From Limosilactobacillus oris (lineage in GTDB: Bacteria > Bacillota > Bacilli > Lactobacillales > Lactobacillaceae): a stretch of DNA of 64,000 nucleotides. Made by a program: the position numbers and the translations under genes. Shown here piece by piece: positions 1 to 10,093 of this stretch. The stretch covers positions 1,922,001 to 1,986,000 of the forward strand of contig NZ_CP104398.1 of the NCBI RefSeq assembly GCF_025311495.1. The letters are read 5' to 3'. Position 1 is the first letter of the stretch, and every line of letters begins with the position of its first letter. Under the pieces are notes generated by a model. That model saw only the letters and a program-made list of their open reading frames with translations. It was not told where the DNA came from and ran no database searches.

Positions 1-705
1 GTCGTCAGCGTGGCGGCAATTATTTGGTTCTGCTACCGGCAATTGCACTTGGCGGAACCGTTGCTGGAACTGCGGGTCTTAAAGACCTTCAATTACGATC
101 TAGCGGTGTTGCTGACATCGATCTCCTACATTGCCTTGATTGTTACAACCATTATCTTCCCCCTTTATTACCAGGGAGTATTGCACGTCAGTCCCTTTGT
201 TTCCGGGATGGCGTTGGTTCCGGGAGCGGTCTTCCTGAGTATCCTTAACCCATTGTCAGGAAAATTAGCTGATAGGATCGGCTTTAAGCCGACGATGCTG
301 GTGGGGATGGTCATGATTATCTGCGGCTGGCTGGTTGGCTTAACCATGCTGAGTCGGCTGAGTCTCGTGGCAATGATTCTGTGCGCGATGATCATTGAAG
401 GGGGAAACGCCTTTGTAATGATGCCAGCGGTCACCCTGGGAGCCAATTCCCTGCCCGACAAGCTGGTTCCTCACGGGACGGCCGTGATTACCACGGTTCG
501 TCAGGTTCTGGGATCAGCGGGGGTTGCCGTAGCGACAATTGTTTTGACCGTGGCGAGCGAACACGCCCTGAGTGCTGGTAGCAAGCCATTAGCAGCGAAC
601 CTTCATGGCTACCACCTGGTTTTTATCATGATGGTGGTAATTGAACTGGTGGGCCTGATTTTGGCAGTAATGCTGAAGAACACTAAAAAGCAAGGTGCAA
701 AGTAA
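1..705 (+). CDS. MFS drug exporter, DHA2 type (C-terminal part)
   Basis: The reading frame is open from the first base, so the gene begins before the window and only about 234 C-terminal residues are seen. They form six or so hydrophobic segments. Between two of them lies the MFS loop motif GKLADRIGFKP (about residues 88-98 of the visible part), typical of proton-driven major facilitator exporters. The segment around GTAVITTVRQVLGSAGVA resembles the C-terminal half of the 14-helix EmrB/QacA (DHA2) family, which export drugs across the membrane. The protein ends in a short basic tail (KNTKKQGAK). The substrate cannot be inferred. Confidence 0.85.
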   Translation, partial: VVSVAAIIWFCYRQLHLAEPLLELRVLKTFNYDLAVLLTSISYIALIVTTIIFPLYYQGVLHVSPFVSGMALVPGAVFLSILNPLSGKLADRIGFKPTMLVGMVMIICGWLVGLTMLSRLSLVAMILCAMIIEGGNAFVMMPAVTLGANSLPDKLVPHGTAVITTVRQVLGSAGVAVATIVLTVASEHALSAGSKPLAANLHGYHLVFIMMVVIELVGLILAVMLKNTKKQGAK

Positions 706-829
706 GGTTAGCCCCGTATTTAAACTATGAGGGAGTCGTGAGCGGGCTGGACCAGCTTGTCTGGTTCGCAGTTCCTGCTGGCGCGTAGCTAGCCAACCAC
801 CGTCAGTGGTATTATCGTTAAATTAGCAA

Positions 830-866
830 AGAGGCTGGGAGAATTTCCCGGCCTCCTGACTTTTAT
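830..866 (+). terminator. Rho-independent terminator before tag
   Basis: GAGGCTGGGA pairs with TCCCGGCCTC (one G-U pair) around a short loop and is followed by a T-rich stretch. The 120 bases between the MFS stop and this hairpin hold no recognisable gene. Confidence 0.6.
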
Positions 867-885
867 TATCTTAGGAGGACAGAAT

Positions 886-1422
886 ATGGCTATTATCCGT
901 CCCGACTGGGCAAATAGTTCGGTTGCCATGCAGGATTATTACGATCATTACTGGGGCTTTCCGGTTCATGATGACCGCTTCCTCTTTGAAATGCTGAGCC
1001 TAGAAGCGTTTCAAGCCGGTCTGAGCTGGACGACGATTTGGCAGCGTCGCGCTGCATTTGAGAGGGCGTTCCACGATTTTCAAATTGCGGCCGTTGCTGA
1101 ATTTGATGACCGGGACCGCGCCAGGCTGCTGGGTGATTCAGGGATTATCCGCAACCGGCGTAAAATCGAAGCCACGATAAATAACGCCCGGGTGATTCAG
1201 AAACTTGCTGCAGCTGGGCAGAGTTTTGACGACTATGTTTGGCAGTTCGTCGATTACCAGCCACAGCGCCTCATTTTAAAGTCAGGTGAACCGTTGCCGG
1301 CCCAGACAAGTTTGTCACGGCAGATGGCCCGCCAGATGAAAAAAGATGGTTTGGCCTTTGTGGGGCCAACGACTGTGTACTCATTTATGACGGCGGTCGG
1401 GCTGGTGAATGCCCGTCTTTAA
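886..1422 (+). CDS. tag: DNA-3-methyladenine glycosylase I, zinc-less variant
   Basis: The 178-residue protein follows the Tag family closely. It has DYYDHYWGFPVHDDRFLFEM at the N terminus, then LEAFQAGLSWTTI with the conserved Glu of the base pocket, then SGIIRNRRKIEATINNA, and finally GLAFVGPTTVYSFMTAVGLVN. Tag removes 3-methyladenine from alkylated DNA to start base excision repair. In E. coli Tag, zinc is held by a Cys at residue 4, a His in YHD and a C-terminal His and Cys. Here these are lost: there is no N-terminal Cys, the motif reads YYD, and the chain ends NARL soon after GLVN. A TAGGAGG site lies 8 bases before ATG. The fold is convincing; retained activity is not shown. Confidence 0.9.
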   Translation: MAIIRPDWANSSVAMQDYYDHYWGFPVHDDRFLFEMLSLEAFQAGLSWTTIWQRRAAFERAFHDFQIAAVAEFDDRDRARLLGDSGIIRNRRKIEATINNARVIQKLAAAGQSFDDYVWQFVDYQPQRLILKSGEPLPAQTSLSRQMARQMKKDGLAFVGPTTVYSFMTAVGLVNARL

Positions 1423-1475
1423 TAGATCCCTAATTGATTATTAATGTTACTTTGTGATAGTATTATCCTCGTTAT

Positions 1476-1572
1476 GAAGCAAATTCCCGATAGGATTCAC
1501 TTAATTGTGAAGATGCCTTGTAACCGCAACTACAAAACTACTGTTAGAGTTTCGACTAGAATATGGGGGAAT
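1476..1572 (+). promoter_or_regulatory. SMK-box (SAM-III) riboswitch of metK
   Basis: The leader contains TTCCCGATAGGAT, then AGATGCCTTGTAACCG, and ends in the GGGGGA Shine-Dalgarno of metK. These are the conserved blocks of the SMK box found before metK in Lactobacillales. With S-adenosylmethionine bound, the Shine-Dalgarno pairs within the aptamer and translation of metK stops, so the product of the enzyme represses its synthesis. Unlike other SAM riboswitches it needs no terminator, and none is seen between the aptamer and the ATG. Confidence 0.9.
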
Positions 1573-1580
1573 TAATAAAG

Positions 1581-2768
1581 ATGACAGAAAAACACCTCTT
1601 CACATCAGAATCAGTTTCTGAAGGACACCCGGATAAAATTGCTGACCAAATCAGTGACGCCATTTTAGACGCCCTGCTAAAAGAGGATCCAGATGCGCGG
1701 GCTGCGGTGGAAACCTCAGTGACGACCGGTCTGGTCTTGGTGTTTGGCGAAGTCTCAACCAAGGGCTACGTTAATATCCAAAAGGTCGTTCGGGACACCA
1801 TCCGCAAGATTGGCTATACCGATGGCAAGTATGGCTTTGATGCTGATAACTGTGCAGTAATCACCGCCTTGGATGAGCAATCACCAGATATTGCTCAGGG
1901 GGTTGATGACTCACTGGAAACGCGGACTGGTGACAGTGATCCGCTTGACAAGATTGGTGCTGGTGACCAGGGGCTGATGTTTGGCTACGCAACCGATGAA
2001 ACGCCGGAATATATGCCGCTGACCTTAATGCTCAGTCACAAGCTGATGCAGCGGATTGCCAAGCTCCGGAAGGAAGGGGTAATCTCTTACCTGCGGCCGG
2101 ATGCGAAGGCCGAAGTGACCGTTGAATATGATGACGAAGGGAAGCCGCTCCGGGTAGACACCGTGGTACTGAGTACCCAGCATGATCCTGAAGCGACGCT
2201 GGAACAAATTCGGCAAGACGTTAAGGAGCAAGTGATCAAGGCAGTGATTCCTGCTGAACTGCTTGATGATCAAACCAAGTACTTCATCAACCCGACCGGC
2301 CGCTTTGTAATCGGTGGTCCGCAGGGGGATGCCGGTTTGACTGGGCGGAAGGTCATCGTTGATACTTACGGCGGGGCCGCTCACCACGGTGGTGGAGCTT
2401 TTTCCGGTAAGGACGCGACGAAGGTGGACCGTTCTGCTAGTTACGCGGCCCGGTACATTGCCAAAAATTTGGTTGCCGCTGGTTACGCTAAGAAGCTGGA
2501 AATCCAAGTCGCCTACGCAATTGGGGTGGCCGAACCAGTCTCGATTTCGATTGACACCTTTGGCACTGGTACCAAGAGTGAAGCGGAATTAATTGCCGCG
2601 GTTCGGAAAGTCTTTGATCTTCGCCCGGCCGGAATTATTGAAATGCTGGACCTGAAGCGGCCAATCTACAAGCAGACTGCTGCGTACGGCCATTTTGGTC
2701 GGACCGACGTTGACCTGCCATGGGAACACCTGGATAAGGTTGACGAATTGAAACAAATCTTGGGTTAA
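1581..2768 (+). CDS. metK: S-adenosylmethionine synthetase
   Basis: The enzyme makes SAM from methionine and ATP in the cytoplasm. The protein is 395 residues, the usual length. It opens with [19 protein letters not shown], which carries the ATP-binding [17 protein letters not shown] lies near residue 120, and the P-loop-like [16 protein letters not shown] follows in the last third. An upstream in-frame ATG exists at 1563, but the start at 1581 is chosen because the GGGGGA ribosome site of the SMK box lies 10 bases before it. Translation is expected to be controlled by that riboswitch. Confidence 0.98.
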   Translation: MTEKHLFTSESVSEGHPDKIADQISDAILDALLKEDPDARAAVETSVTTGLVLVFGEVSTKGYVNIQKVVRDTIRKIGYTDGKYGFDADNCAVITALDEQSPDIAQGVDDSLETRTGDSDPLDKIGAGDQGLMFGYATDETPEYMPLTLMLSHKLMQRIAKLRKEGVISYLRPDAKAEVTVEYDDEGKPLRVDTVVLSTQHDPEATLEQIRQDVKEQVIKAVIPAELLDDQTKYFINPTGRFVIGGPQGDAGLTGRKVIVDTYGGAAHHGGGAFSGKDATKVDRSASYAARYIAKNLVAAGYAKKLEIQVAYAIGVAEPVSISIDTFGTGTKSEAELIAAVRKVFDLRPAGIIEMLDLKRPIYKQTAAYGHFGRTDVDLPWEHLDKVDELKQILG

Positions 2769-2781
2769 TTTCGTTTCCCGC

Positions 2782-2810
2782 TTGCAAATTACGGGTGAGA
2801 AAGTTAGAAT
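2782..2810 (+). promoter_or_regulatory. Promoter of leuS T-box transcript
   Basis: TTGCAA (2782-2787) and TAGAAT (2805-2810) are separated by 17 bases, just upstream of the leuS leader. Confidence 0.6.
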
Positions 2811-2819
2811 ACAATTAAT

Positions 2820-3056
2820 ATTTTGATCGTAGGGGAAATAGTAGCTGGATGAACTATCGCCAGAGACCCGCTGGTGCTGTGAAGCGGGGATGGTCATCCG
2901 GTGAACTCATCCTAACAGATTGCCGCTGAACAGGAGTAGGTGGTGACGTCTAACCGCGTTAAGGCTTAGAGTGCTATGGGAATCCATAGAAAAACGGGTG
3001 GTACCGCGGATTAGAATTCGTCTCGGAGGAGCTTAGACTCCTGCGGGACTTTTTTA
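2820..3056 (+). promoter_or_regulatory. T-box leader of leuS (specifier CTC, Leu)
   Basis: The leader carries the T-box GGGTGGTACCGCG (2996-3008), which pairs with the acceptor end of uncharged tRNA. It is followed by a terminator (about 3019-3056) made of two GC-rich arms and a run of T. The likely specifier is CTC at 2906-2908 in GTGAACTCATCC, which reads leucine. Uncharged tRNA-Leu would bind, favour the antiterminator and switch on leuS. The leader fills the 320 bases between metK and leuS. Confidence 0.92.
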
Positions 3057-3088
3057 TTACGATCATGAAAAAGAAAGGGAGACAGACT

Positions 3089-5509
3089 ATGGCTTACGAT
3101 CACACAACGATTGAAAATAAGTGGCAAAAGTTTTGGAAGAAAAACCAGACCTTTAAGGCGGACATTAATAAGGACCAGAAGAAGTTTTACGCCCTCGACA
3201 TGTTCCCGTACCCATCTGGGCAGGGACTGCACGTCGGGCACCCTGAAGGTTACACCGCAACCGATGTAATGTCGCGGATGAAGCGGATGCAGGGCTTTAA
3301 TGTGCTGCACCCAATGGGCTGGGATGCTTTCGGTTTGCCGGCGGAACAGTACGCCCTCAAGACCGGTCATAACCCGAAGAGCTTTACTAACAAGAATATC
3401 GACCACTTCCGCGACCAAATTCAATCACTCGGTTTTTCCTATGACTGGGACCGGGAAATCAACACTACCGACCCGGAATACTACAAGTGGACCCAGTGGA
3501 TTTTTGAACAGCTCTACAAGAAGGGGCTGGCCTACGAAAGTGAAATTATGGTCAACTGGGCGCCTGATTTCATGGGTGGAACCGTGGTTGCCAACGAAGA
3601 AGTTGAAGATGGCAAGACCAAGCGGGGCGGCTACCCGGTTTACCGGAAGCCGATGAAGCAGTGGGTCCTAAAGATTACTGCCTACGCTGACCGCCTGATC
3701 AAGGACCTGGACCTGGTAGACTGGCCAGAAAGCGTTAAGGAAATGCAGCGGAACTGGATTGGGCGCTCTGAGGGGGCTTCCGTCTTCTTTCACGTTGCCG
3801 GTGACGAAGAGACGAAGATTGAAGTCTTTACTACCCGGGCGGACACCCTGTTTGGGGCTTCCTACGTTGTTCTGGCACCGGAACAGGAGTTAGTTGACCA
3901 GCTGACCACTCCGGAACACAAGGAAGAGGTTGCTCAGTATAAGGAAGAGGCTTCCCGGCGCTCGGATCTGGAACGGACCGACTTGAATAAGGAAAAGACC
4001 GGGGTATTTACCGGTTCCTACGTTATTAACCCGGTGAACGGCGAAAAGCTGCCAATCTGGATCAGTGACTATGTTCTGGCTTCCTACGGGACCGGGTGTG
4101 TGATGGCGGTTCCTTCTGGCGACCAGCGGGACTATGACTTTGCCAAGAAGTTTGACTTGCCAATCAAGCCGATCATCGAAGGGGCTGACCTTTCCGAAGG
4201 GGCTTTTGACGGTGACGGCAAGCATATCAACTCTGGCTTCTTGGATGGCCTGAACATCAAGGATGCTAAGGCGAAGATGATTGACTGGCTGGAAGAACAC
4301 GATGCCGGTCACAAGCAGGTCAACTACCGGCTGCGGGACTGGATCTTCAGTCGGCAACGCTACTGGGGTGAACCAATTCCGGTTATTCACTGGGATGACG
4401 GCACGACTTCCCTGGTTCCCGAAAACGAACTGCCATTGAAGCTGCCGGATACCGACAACATCGAACCATCCGGGACTGGTGAAAGTCCACTGGCAAACGT
4501 TAAGGACTGGGTCAATGTTTATGATGAAAACGGCCGTCACGGTCTGCGTGAAACCAACACGATGCCGCAATGGGCAGGCTCTTCTTGGTACTGGCTGCGG
4601 TACACGGATCCTCACAACAGCAAGGAATTTGCCTCTAAGGAAGCGCTGGACTACTGGTCACCGGTTGACCTGTACGTTGGTGGTGCCGAACACGCCGTCC
4701 TCCACCTGCTTTACGCTCGCTTCTGGCACAAGGTTCTTTACGACCTGGGCTTAGTACCAACCAAGGAACCGTTCATGAAGCTGGTCAACCAAGGGATGAT
4801 CCTGGGTTCCAACCACGAAAAGATGTCGAAGTCCAAGGGGAACGTGGTTAACCCGGATGACATCGTTGATAAGTACGGTGCCGACACGCTCCGGCTCTAC
4901 GAAATGTTCATGGGGCCACTGACCGAATCCGTGCCGTGGGATGAAGAAGGACTGCACGGTTCCTACAAGTGGATTCAGCGGGTTTGGCGCCTGTTGATGG
5001 ATGATAATAACCACCTCCGGGACCGGGTTTCCAACTTTAACGATGGCGAGCTGACCAAGGTTTACAACCAGACCGTCAAGAAAGTAACGGAAGACTTTGA
5101 ACGGATGCACTTCAACACCGCGATTTCCCAACTGATGGTCTTCGTCAACGAAGCCTACAAGGCTGATGACTTGCCGGCTGAGTACATGCAGGGCTTCATT
5201 AAGATGATTTCACCAGTTATGCCGCACGTGGCGGAAGAACTGTGGAGCCAATTCGGCATTAGCGACACGATTGCCTACCAGCCATGGCCAAAGTATGATC
5301 CAGCGGCTCTGGTAGAAAATGAGGTCGAAATGATCCTTCAAGTTAACGGCAAGGTCCGGGCGAAGGTCAAGATGGCTAAGGACACGCCGAAGGAAGAGGC
5401 CGAAAAGCAGGCTCTGGCAAACGATCACGTGCAGAAATTTACGGCTGGCAAGGACATCAAGAAGGTCATCGTTGTGCCAAATAAGATTGTTAACATCGTT
5501 GCTAAGTAA
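3089..5509 (+). CDS. leuS: Leucyl-tRNA synthetase
   Basis: This class I synthetase charges tRNA-Leu with leucine. The protein is 806 residues, the normal bacterial length. The HIGH-like signature [15 protein letters not shown] lies at about residues 39-53, the CP1 editing domain ([18 protein letters not shown]) in the middle, and KMSKSKGN near residue 578. An in-frame ATG at 3065 precedes it, but the start at 3089 follows AAAGGGAG and gives [12 protein letters not shown], the usual LeuRS start. It is transcribed through the leucine T-box. Confidence 0.98.
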   Translation: MAYDHTTIENKWQKFWKKNQTFKADINKDQKKFYALDMFPYPSGQGLHVGHPEGYTATDVMSRMKRMQGFNVLHPMGWDAFGLPAEQYALKTGHNPKSFTNKNIDHFRDQIQSLGFSYDWDREINTTDPEYYKWTQWIFEQLYKKGLAYESEIMVNWAPDFMGGTVVANEEVEDGKTKRGGYPVYRKPMKQWVLKITAYADRLIKDLDLVDWPESVKEMQRNWIGRSEGASVFFHVAGDEETKIEVFTTRADTLFGASYVVLAPEQELVDQLTTPEHKEEVAQYKEEASRRSDLERTDLNKEKTGVFTGSYVINPVNGEKLPIWISDYVLASYGTGCVMAVPSGDQRDYDFAKKFDLPIKPIIEGADLSEGAFDGDGKHINSGFLDGLNIKDAKAKMIDWLEEHDAGHKQVNYRLRDWIFSRQRYWGEPIPVIHWDDGTTSLVPENELPLKLPDTDNIEPSGTGESPLANVKDWVNVYDENGRHGLRETNTMPQWAGSSWYWLRYTDPHNSKEFASKEALDYWSPVDLYVGGAEHAVLHLLYARFWHKVLYDLGLVPTKEPFMKLVNQGMILGSNHEKMSKSKGNVVNPDDIVDKYGADTLRLYEMFMGPLTESVPWDEEGLHGSYKWIQRVWRLLMDDNNHLRDRVSNFNDGELTKVYNQTVKKVTEDFERMHFNTAISQLMVFVNEAYKADDLPAEYMQGFIKMISPVMPHVAEELWSQFGISDTIAYQPWPKYDPAALVENEVEMILQVNGKVRAKVKMAKDTPKEEAEKQALANDHVQKFTAGKDIKKVIVVPNKIVNIVAK

Positions 5510-5514
5510 ATGAA

Positions 5515-5551
5515 TTAAAAGGTTCCGTGGTTCTCCCGGGCCTTTTTCTTT
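5515..5551 (+). terminator. leuS terminator
   Basis: AAAAGGTTC pairs with GGGCCTTTT (two G-U pairs), followed by TTTTTC. Confidence 0.55.
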
Positions 5552-5568
5552 AGAAAGGAACGTTGAGT

Positions 5569-5832
5569 ATGGAAATCGTAACGTACCCGGCCATCTTTAC
5601 CCCGCGGAATGGGCAAATTCTGGTTGACTTTCCCGACCTTCCGGAGGCTTTTACACAGGGGAAGACGATGGAGGAGGCGCTGGAGTTCGCCAAACTCGGC
5701 CTGGCAATCACCATTAACGATAAGCTGGGGCATTTCGAAGCAGCTCCGGTAGCCAGTCCGCTGGCGGAAGTGGCTGCTGCACACCCGGAAGCGACCGTTC
5801 GGGAAATACGGGTCGACCTCGACCAGTATTAG
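5569..5832 (+). CDS. HicB-like protein, orphan
   Basis: The 87-residue protein has the HicB-type fold signature: a strand start (MEIVTYPAIFTPRNGQILVDFPDLPEAFTQG), then a helix with TMEEALEFAKLGLAITINDKL. HicB proteins neutralise the HicA mRNA interferase, but no HicA-like gene lies on either side. It is therefore an orphan, as is common for short HicB-like proteins in lactobacilli, and its role is unknown. No DNA-binding domain follows the partial RNase H-like fold. The start at ATG 5569 is preferred over TTG 5563 because AAAGGA is too close to the TTG. Confidence 0.7.
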   Translation: MEIVTYPAIFTPRNGQILVDFPDLPEAFTQGKTMEEALEFAKLGLAITINDKLGHFEAAPVASPLAEVAAAHPEATVREIRVDLDQY

Positions 5833-5938
5833 CATTAAGGAAAGCTAAAAAAGCGGAAAAGAAATTGCGCCGCGGTCTGATTCACGCTAAAATGATTAAG
5901 ATTGTTTATTTTTGAAGAAGGCAGGAAATTTATGAATC

Positions 5939-7588
5939 ATGAATGAAGAACATACTAACGGGTCGCCGCTTGCGGCTGCCAATAAGGATGCCCGGGAGAA
6001 GATGCTGAGTGGTTCCGCCTGGATGACGGTCGGCAGTATTACCTCGCGGATCCTTGGTGCAATTTACGTTATCCCCTGGGTAACCTGGTTTGACGCGTAC
6101 AGTAACGAGGCCAACGCCCTCTATGCACAGGGATACAACATTTATAACATTTTCTTGACGATTGCCACGGCAGGGTTGCCGTCAGCGATTTCTAAGATGG
6201 TCGCCCATTACAATGGCCTTAATGAATACGGCGTCAGTCGCCGGCTGTACTATTCCAGCATGTACGTTGCCCTGGCGATGGGAATTGTCTGCGCAATCGT
6301 CATGATGGCCTGGGCACCGGGATTGTCAAATAACGACCCGAATGTCGTACCGGTAATTCGTTCTTTGGCATGGGCAGTCCTGATTATCCCAGCTCTGGCA
6401 ATGAGTCGGGGCTTCCTGCAAGGTTACAACTGGATGGCGCCATCGGGAATTTCCCAGTTTGTTGAGCAGGTCTTCCGGGTGGTTTACATGCTGGGAGCAA
6501 CCTACCTGATTATGAAGATCCAAAAGGGAAGCTGGGTCGATGCGGTTACCCAATCTACCTTTGCGGCCTTCATCGGGGCCCTAGGTGCTGGGGCGGTCCT
6601 CGCCTGGTTTTGGATGCGTCACCGGCGGGAAATGAACGAACTGGTTAACCGGGGGAAGCCAAACCGGTCGGTATCAACGCTTAGCCTGATCGGTAAGATG
6701 GTTTACCAGTCGATTCCATTTATCGTGATTGAATCCGGGGTGGCCATCTTTATGCTGATTGACCAGTATACTTTCCCTTGGATTCTGTTCCGGGTCGGCG
6801 ACTTTACCCGCTACCAAGAAACCGTGCTTTACGCGCTCTTTGCCTTTAACGCCAACAAGCTCTACACGATTATTATTTCACTAGCGAGTGCGATGGCAGC
6901 CACGGTGATTCCGCTGTTAGCAACGGCCCGGGCCCAAAATGACCAGTTAGGGATGCGGAAGCAAATTGAAAATGTCCTGCAACTGTTCTACTTTATTATG
7001 ATTCCTTCTTCACTTGGCCTGGCTGCGGTGGCCCAGCAGATGTATACGGTCTTTTACCGCTATGACCACGCCGGAATCGTTATCCTTGAATTTGCGGCCT
7101 TTGTGGCAATCCCTATGGGTCTGTATACCGTCGCCGCAGCGATGATGCAGGGAATTTCAGAAAACCGGCGGATGATGAAGTACCTCGGAATTGGGATTAT
7201 CATCAAACTGCTGTTACAGTACCCATGTATTTTCCTCCTGCAGGGAATGGGTCCCCTGCTCTCGACCTGCCTGTCAATGTTTGTAATTGACTACCTGATT
7301 CTTCATTCTTTTAACATGGAATTTGGCCTGCATTTTAACCAGATGGCAAGGTCAACGAACCAAATTCTCTGCTTTTCTTTGATTATGTATGCCGTTACTA
7401 AGACGGTAATGGTTTTTCTCGGTCACTTTATCAGTCCGTACGGCCGGTTTACAGCATTCTTTGCCCTCGTGCTTGGGGTTATCATTGGTGCCAGCATCTT
7501 CATTTACCTAGCATTGAAGTACCGTCTGGCGGACCGAATCATTGGTTCCCGGTCAGCCACACTTCGGCAGAAGCTGCGAATTAGCTAA
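5939..7588 (+). CDS. Lipid II flippase, MurJ/YtgP type (MOP superfamily)
   Basis: This 549-residue integral membrane protein has about 14 hydrophobic segments. It begins GSAWMTVGSITSRILGAIYVIPWV, which is typical of SpoVB/YtgP-type polysaccharide exporters. A TAGLPSAISKMVAHYN segment follows helix 2. Members of this branch move lipid-linked cell-wall precursors across the cytoplasmic membrane, and B. subtilis YtgP is its MurJ. The start at 5939 follows AGGAAA by 12 bases; the ATG at 5932 is closed by an early stop. The gene stands alone between two terminators. Confidence 0.85.
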   Translation: MNEEHTNGSPLAAANKDAREKMLSGSAWMTVGSITSRILGAIYVIPWVTWFDAYSNEANALYAQGYNIYNIFLTIATAGLPSAISKMVAHYNGLNEYGVSRRLYYSSMYVALAMGIVCAIVMMAWAPGLSNNDPNVVPVIRSLAWAVLIIPALAMSRGFLQGYNWMAPSGISQFVEQVFRVVYMLGATYLIMKIQKGSWVDAVTQSTFAAFIGALGAGAVLAWFWMRHRREMNELVNRGKPNRSVSTLSLIGKMVYQSIPFIVIESGVAIFMLIDQYTFPWILFRVGDFTRYQETVLYALFAFNANKLYTIIISLASAMAATVIPLLATARAQNDQLGMRKQIENVLQLFYFIMIPSSLGLAAVAQQMYTVFYRYDHAGIVILEFAAFVAIPMGLYTVAAAMMQGISENRRMMKYLGIGIIIKLLLQYPCIFLLQGMGPLLSTCLSMFVIDYLILHSFNMEFGLHFNQMARSTNQILCFSLIMYAVTKTVMVFLGHFISPYGRFTAFFALVLGVIIGASIFIYLALKYRLADRIIGSRSATLRQKLRIS

Positions 7589-7599
7589 TTGAATATGGA

Positions 7600-7650
7600 A
7601 AAACGTCCCGAAATGCTTCTTTAACACTTCGGGACGTTTACTTTTACCAG
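7600..7650. terminator. Bidirectional terminator between flippase and nnrD
   Basis: AAACGTCCCGAA and TTCGGGACGTTT form a perfect 12-bp stem. A-rich sequence lies on the left and T-rich on the right, so it can stop the convergent genes on both strands. Confidence 0.85.
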
Positions 7651-7698
7651 GCAACGGTCTGTCTTTATCTTTTGAACTGGAATTAATTTCCCGGGAAA

Positions 7699-8559
7699 TT
7701 AATTTAAAAAGCCAATTTGGTGTTCGGTTGGTGCCTGTTCCATCTTCTTCATGAAACTTGGAAGGGCGCGGCTGATTTGGTGGGGCAAGACAATGTACTG
7801 ACTTTCCGCAATCTTATCGGCGATAGCACTGTGGGCATAAACAGCCGCGAGGACTGCCTTTTGCGGCTGGCTGCTAAATTCAGCGGTAAAGCCCCCCACC
7901 ATGCCGGCCAGGGTGTCGCCCATGCCGCCGACGGCCTGGGCGGGAGAGCCAATGGTAAGCTGGTAGACCTGGCTAGCGGTATAAATTTCCGTGTGGTGCT
8001 TTTTGAGAACCACCGTGGCATTAAGCTGGTCCCGGACGGTCTGATTCTTTGCTTCCGTTTGCTCACCAATTTTGATTCCGGAGAGGCGTTGCCATTCCAT
8101 CTCGTGCGGGGTGTAAATGACGTTAGCGGCCGGTGCGGTTAACTTTTCGCGGGCCATCAGCGTAATGGCTGAGCCGTCAATTACCAGGTTTTGTTCGGGC
8201 CGAACATGGGCAAAGACGTTTTTTAGAATGTGCAGGCTTTGGTCGTCGTCTCCCAGACCGGGTCCCACGACAACAGTGGTTGCGGCACTCACCAAGTCCG
8301 CCAGCTGCTGGTCGGCGGTGAAGTCGGCAAACATTGCCTCTGGCAGCTGGGCGTGGAGGGCACCGGAATTGCTGGTGGCAGTTGCGGTCGTCACTAAACC
8401 AGCACCGGCGCAGACAGCGGCAGTAGAAGCCATGATAATAGCACCGCCAAAGTTACGGTTGCCCCCAACGAGGGTCACCTTGCCATAGCTTCCTTTAAAA
8501 CTATTGGCTGGACGCGGCCGAATAACATCGTGCAGGATTTGCTCAGTTAATTTTTCCAT
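7699..8559 (-). CDS. nnrD: ADP-dependent NAD(P)H-hydrate dehydratase
   Basis: This enzyme repairs damaged, hydrated NADH and NADPH. The 286-residue ribokinase-like protein shows KVTLVGGNRNFGGAI near residue 27, VVVGPGLG near residue 97, an IYTPHEMEWQRL segment near residue 148, and the phosphate-binding GGMGDTLAG near residue 213. The length fits a stand-alone C-terminal YjeF domain; the epimerase domain (NnrE) is not fused here. It is transcribed convergently with the flippase. Confidence 0.9.
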   Translation of the reverse strand: MEKLTEQILHDVIRPRPANSFKGSYGKVTLVGGNRNFGGAIIMASTAAVCAGAGLVTTATATSNSGALHAQLPEAMFADFTADQQLADLVSAATTVVVGPGLGDDDQSLHILKNVFAHVRPEQNLVIDGSAITLMAREKLTAPAANVIYTPHEMEWQRLSGIKIGEQTEAKNQTVRDQLNATVVLKKHHTEIYTASQVYQLTIGSPAQAVGGMGDTLAGMVGGFTAEFSSQPQKAVLAAVYAHSAIADKIAESQYIVLPHQISRALPSFMKKMEQAPTEHQIGFLN

Positions 8560-8639
8560 TTTAAAACTCCTTTAGATTTTGTAATCGTTATAATAATGGT
8601 ATCATTATTTTAGTTGAATGATTAGATGGAGGGACTAAA

Positions 8640-10040
8640 ATGACAGAATGGTTAAAAGCGGCCCAGAGCCAAGAAAAAGATTACTTGAACGACCTGGTGG
8701 CTTTAATGAAGATTCCCAGCGTTCGAGATGACACGGCCGCAACTGATGAATACCCATTGGGGCCACGACCAGCCCAAGCACTAAAGGCCTTCTTGGAGAT
8801 GGCGGACCAGGACGGTTTCAAGACCAAGAATATTGATAACCTGGTTGGCTACGCTGAGTGTGGGGAAGGGGACGAAACCCTGGCAATCCTGGCGCACTTG
8901 GACGTGATGCCAGCGGGCAAGGGCTGGGATACCGATCCATTCGACCCGGTGATCAAGGATGGCAACCTCTATGGCCGGGGTGCTTCTGATGACAAGGGGC
9001 CCGGAATGGCTGCTTACTATGCTCTCAAGTATTTAAAAGATCAGGGGGTCAAGTTCAATAAGCGGGTTCGCTTTATCGTGGGGACGGACGAAGAAAGCAA
9101 CTGGACGGGGATGCACCGCTACTTTGAAGTGGAACCGGCACCGACTCTCGGCTTTTCGCCAGATGCTGAATTTCCGGTAATCAATGGTGAAAAAGGGCAA
9201 GTATCATTGCTGCTGAACGTGCCAGCGACTAATGAGGGGCCTAACCAGCTCAAGCACTTTGAGTCGGGCCTGCGGTTCAACATGGTGCCCCGGGAAGCTG
9301 TAGCGCTAGTAACTGTTAATAATCTCCAAAAGGTGGAGGACGATTTTGCCCGCTTCATCGCGGAAAACCCAATCACCGGTGAGGCAGAAGAAACGGCAGA
9401 CGGCTTAAAGCTGACCGTTATTGGCAAGGCAGCCCATGGGATGGAACCCGAAAAGGGGATTAATGCGGGAACCTACCTGGCCAACTTTTTGGACCAGTAT
9501 GACTTTGCTGGCGGTGCGGGCAGCTTTATTCACTTCCTCGGCCACTACCTCCACCTCGATACCCGGATGGATAAGTTTGATGGTTCCTTTAAGGATCCAG
9601 TGATGGGCGAGTTGACCATGAATGCCGGAATTCTTAACTTTACCACTGAAGATGGTGGTGACATTAACATGAACTTCCGTTTTCCAAAGGGAATTACGCC
9701 TGACCAATTAGAAGCGACCGTAAAGAAAGTTGCCGACCCATTGGGAATTAGTGTGAAACAAGGGCCGGCCCAGGAACCGCACTATGTTGACCCCGCTGAC
9801 CCGATCGTGAAAACGTTGATGACGGCCTATATTGACCAAACCGGGGATCAAACGGCTAAGCCCGAGGTTGTCGGTGGCGGCACCTATGGCCGGTTGATGA
9901 AACGGGGAGTTGCCTTTGGGGCGCTGATGCCAAACACGCCGAATACAATGCACCAGGCCAATGAGTTCCAGCCGGTAGCCGACCTGATCAAATCAATGGC
10001 CATTTACATGGAAGCAATTAATGACCTCGTTACTGATTAA
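8640..10040 (+). CDS. pepV: Dipeptidase PepV (M20 metallopeptidase)
   Basis: PepV cleaves a wide range of dipeptides at the end of the casein or peptide degradation pathway. The 466-residue chain shows the co-catalytic zinc ligands of the M20 family: His86 in LAHLDVMPAG, Asp117/118 in GRGASDDKG, catalytic Glu151 with Glu152 in GTDEESNW, Asp175 in FSPDAEFPV, and a late His in MHQANEF. The lid-domain segment ITGEAEETADGLKLTVIGKAAHGMEPEKG is present. A GGAGGG site lies before the ATG. Confidence 0.95.
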   Translation: MTEWLKAAQSQEKDYLNDLVALMKIPSVRDDTAATDEYPLGPRPAQALKAFLEMADQDGFKTKNIDNLVGYAECGEGDETLAILAHLDVMPAGKGWDTDPFDPVIKDGNLYGRGASDDKGPGMAAYYALKYLKDQGVKFNKRVRFIVGTDEESNWTGMHRYFEVEPAPTLGFSPDAEFPVINGEKGQVSLLLNVPATNEGPNQLKHFESGLRFNMVPREAVALVTVNNLQKVEDDFARFIAENPITGEAEETADGLKLTVIGKAAHGMEPEKGINAGTYLANFLDQYDFAGGAGSFIHFLGHYLHLDTRMDKFDGSFKDPVMGELTMNAGILNFTTEDGGDINMNFRFPKGITPDQLEATVKKVADPLGISVKQGPAQEPHYVDPADPIVKTLMTAYIDQTGDQTAKPEVVGGGTYGRLMKRGVAFGALMPNTPNTMHQANEFQPVADLIKSMAIYMEAINDLVTD

Positions 10041-10093
10041 TACTCTGAACTTATGCTAAAATAGGGTTAAATTAACTGTGGAGGCGGTTTCTG

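Noticed and set aside
2025-2507. Long leftward frame opposite metK, and similar frames opposite leuS, valS, recA and mutS
   Set aside because: They are shadows of the strongly biased codons of real genes, with no ribosome sites or family signatures.
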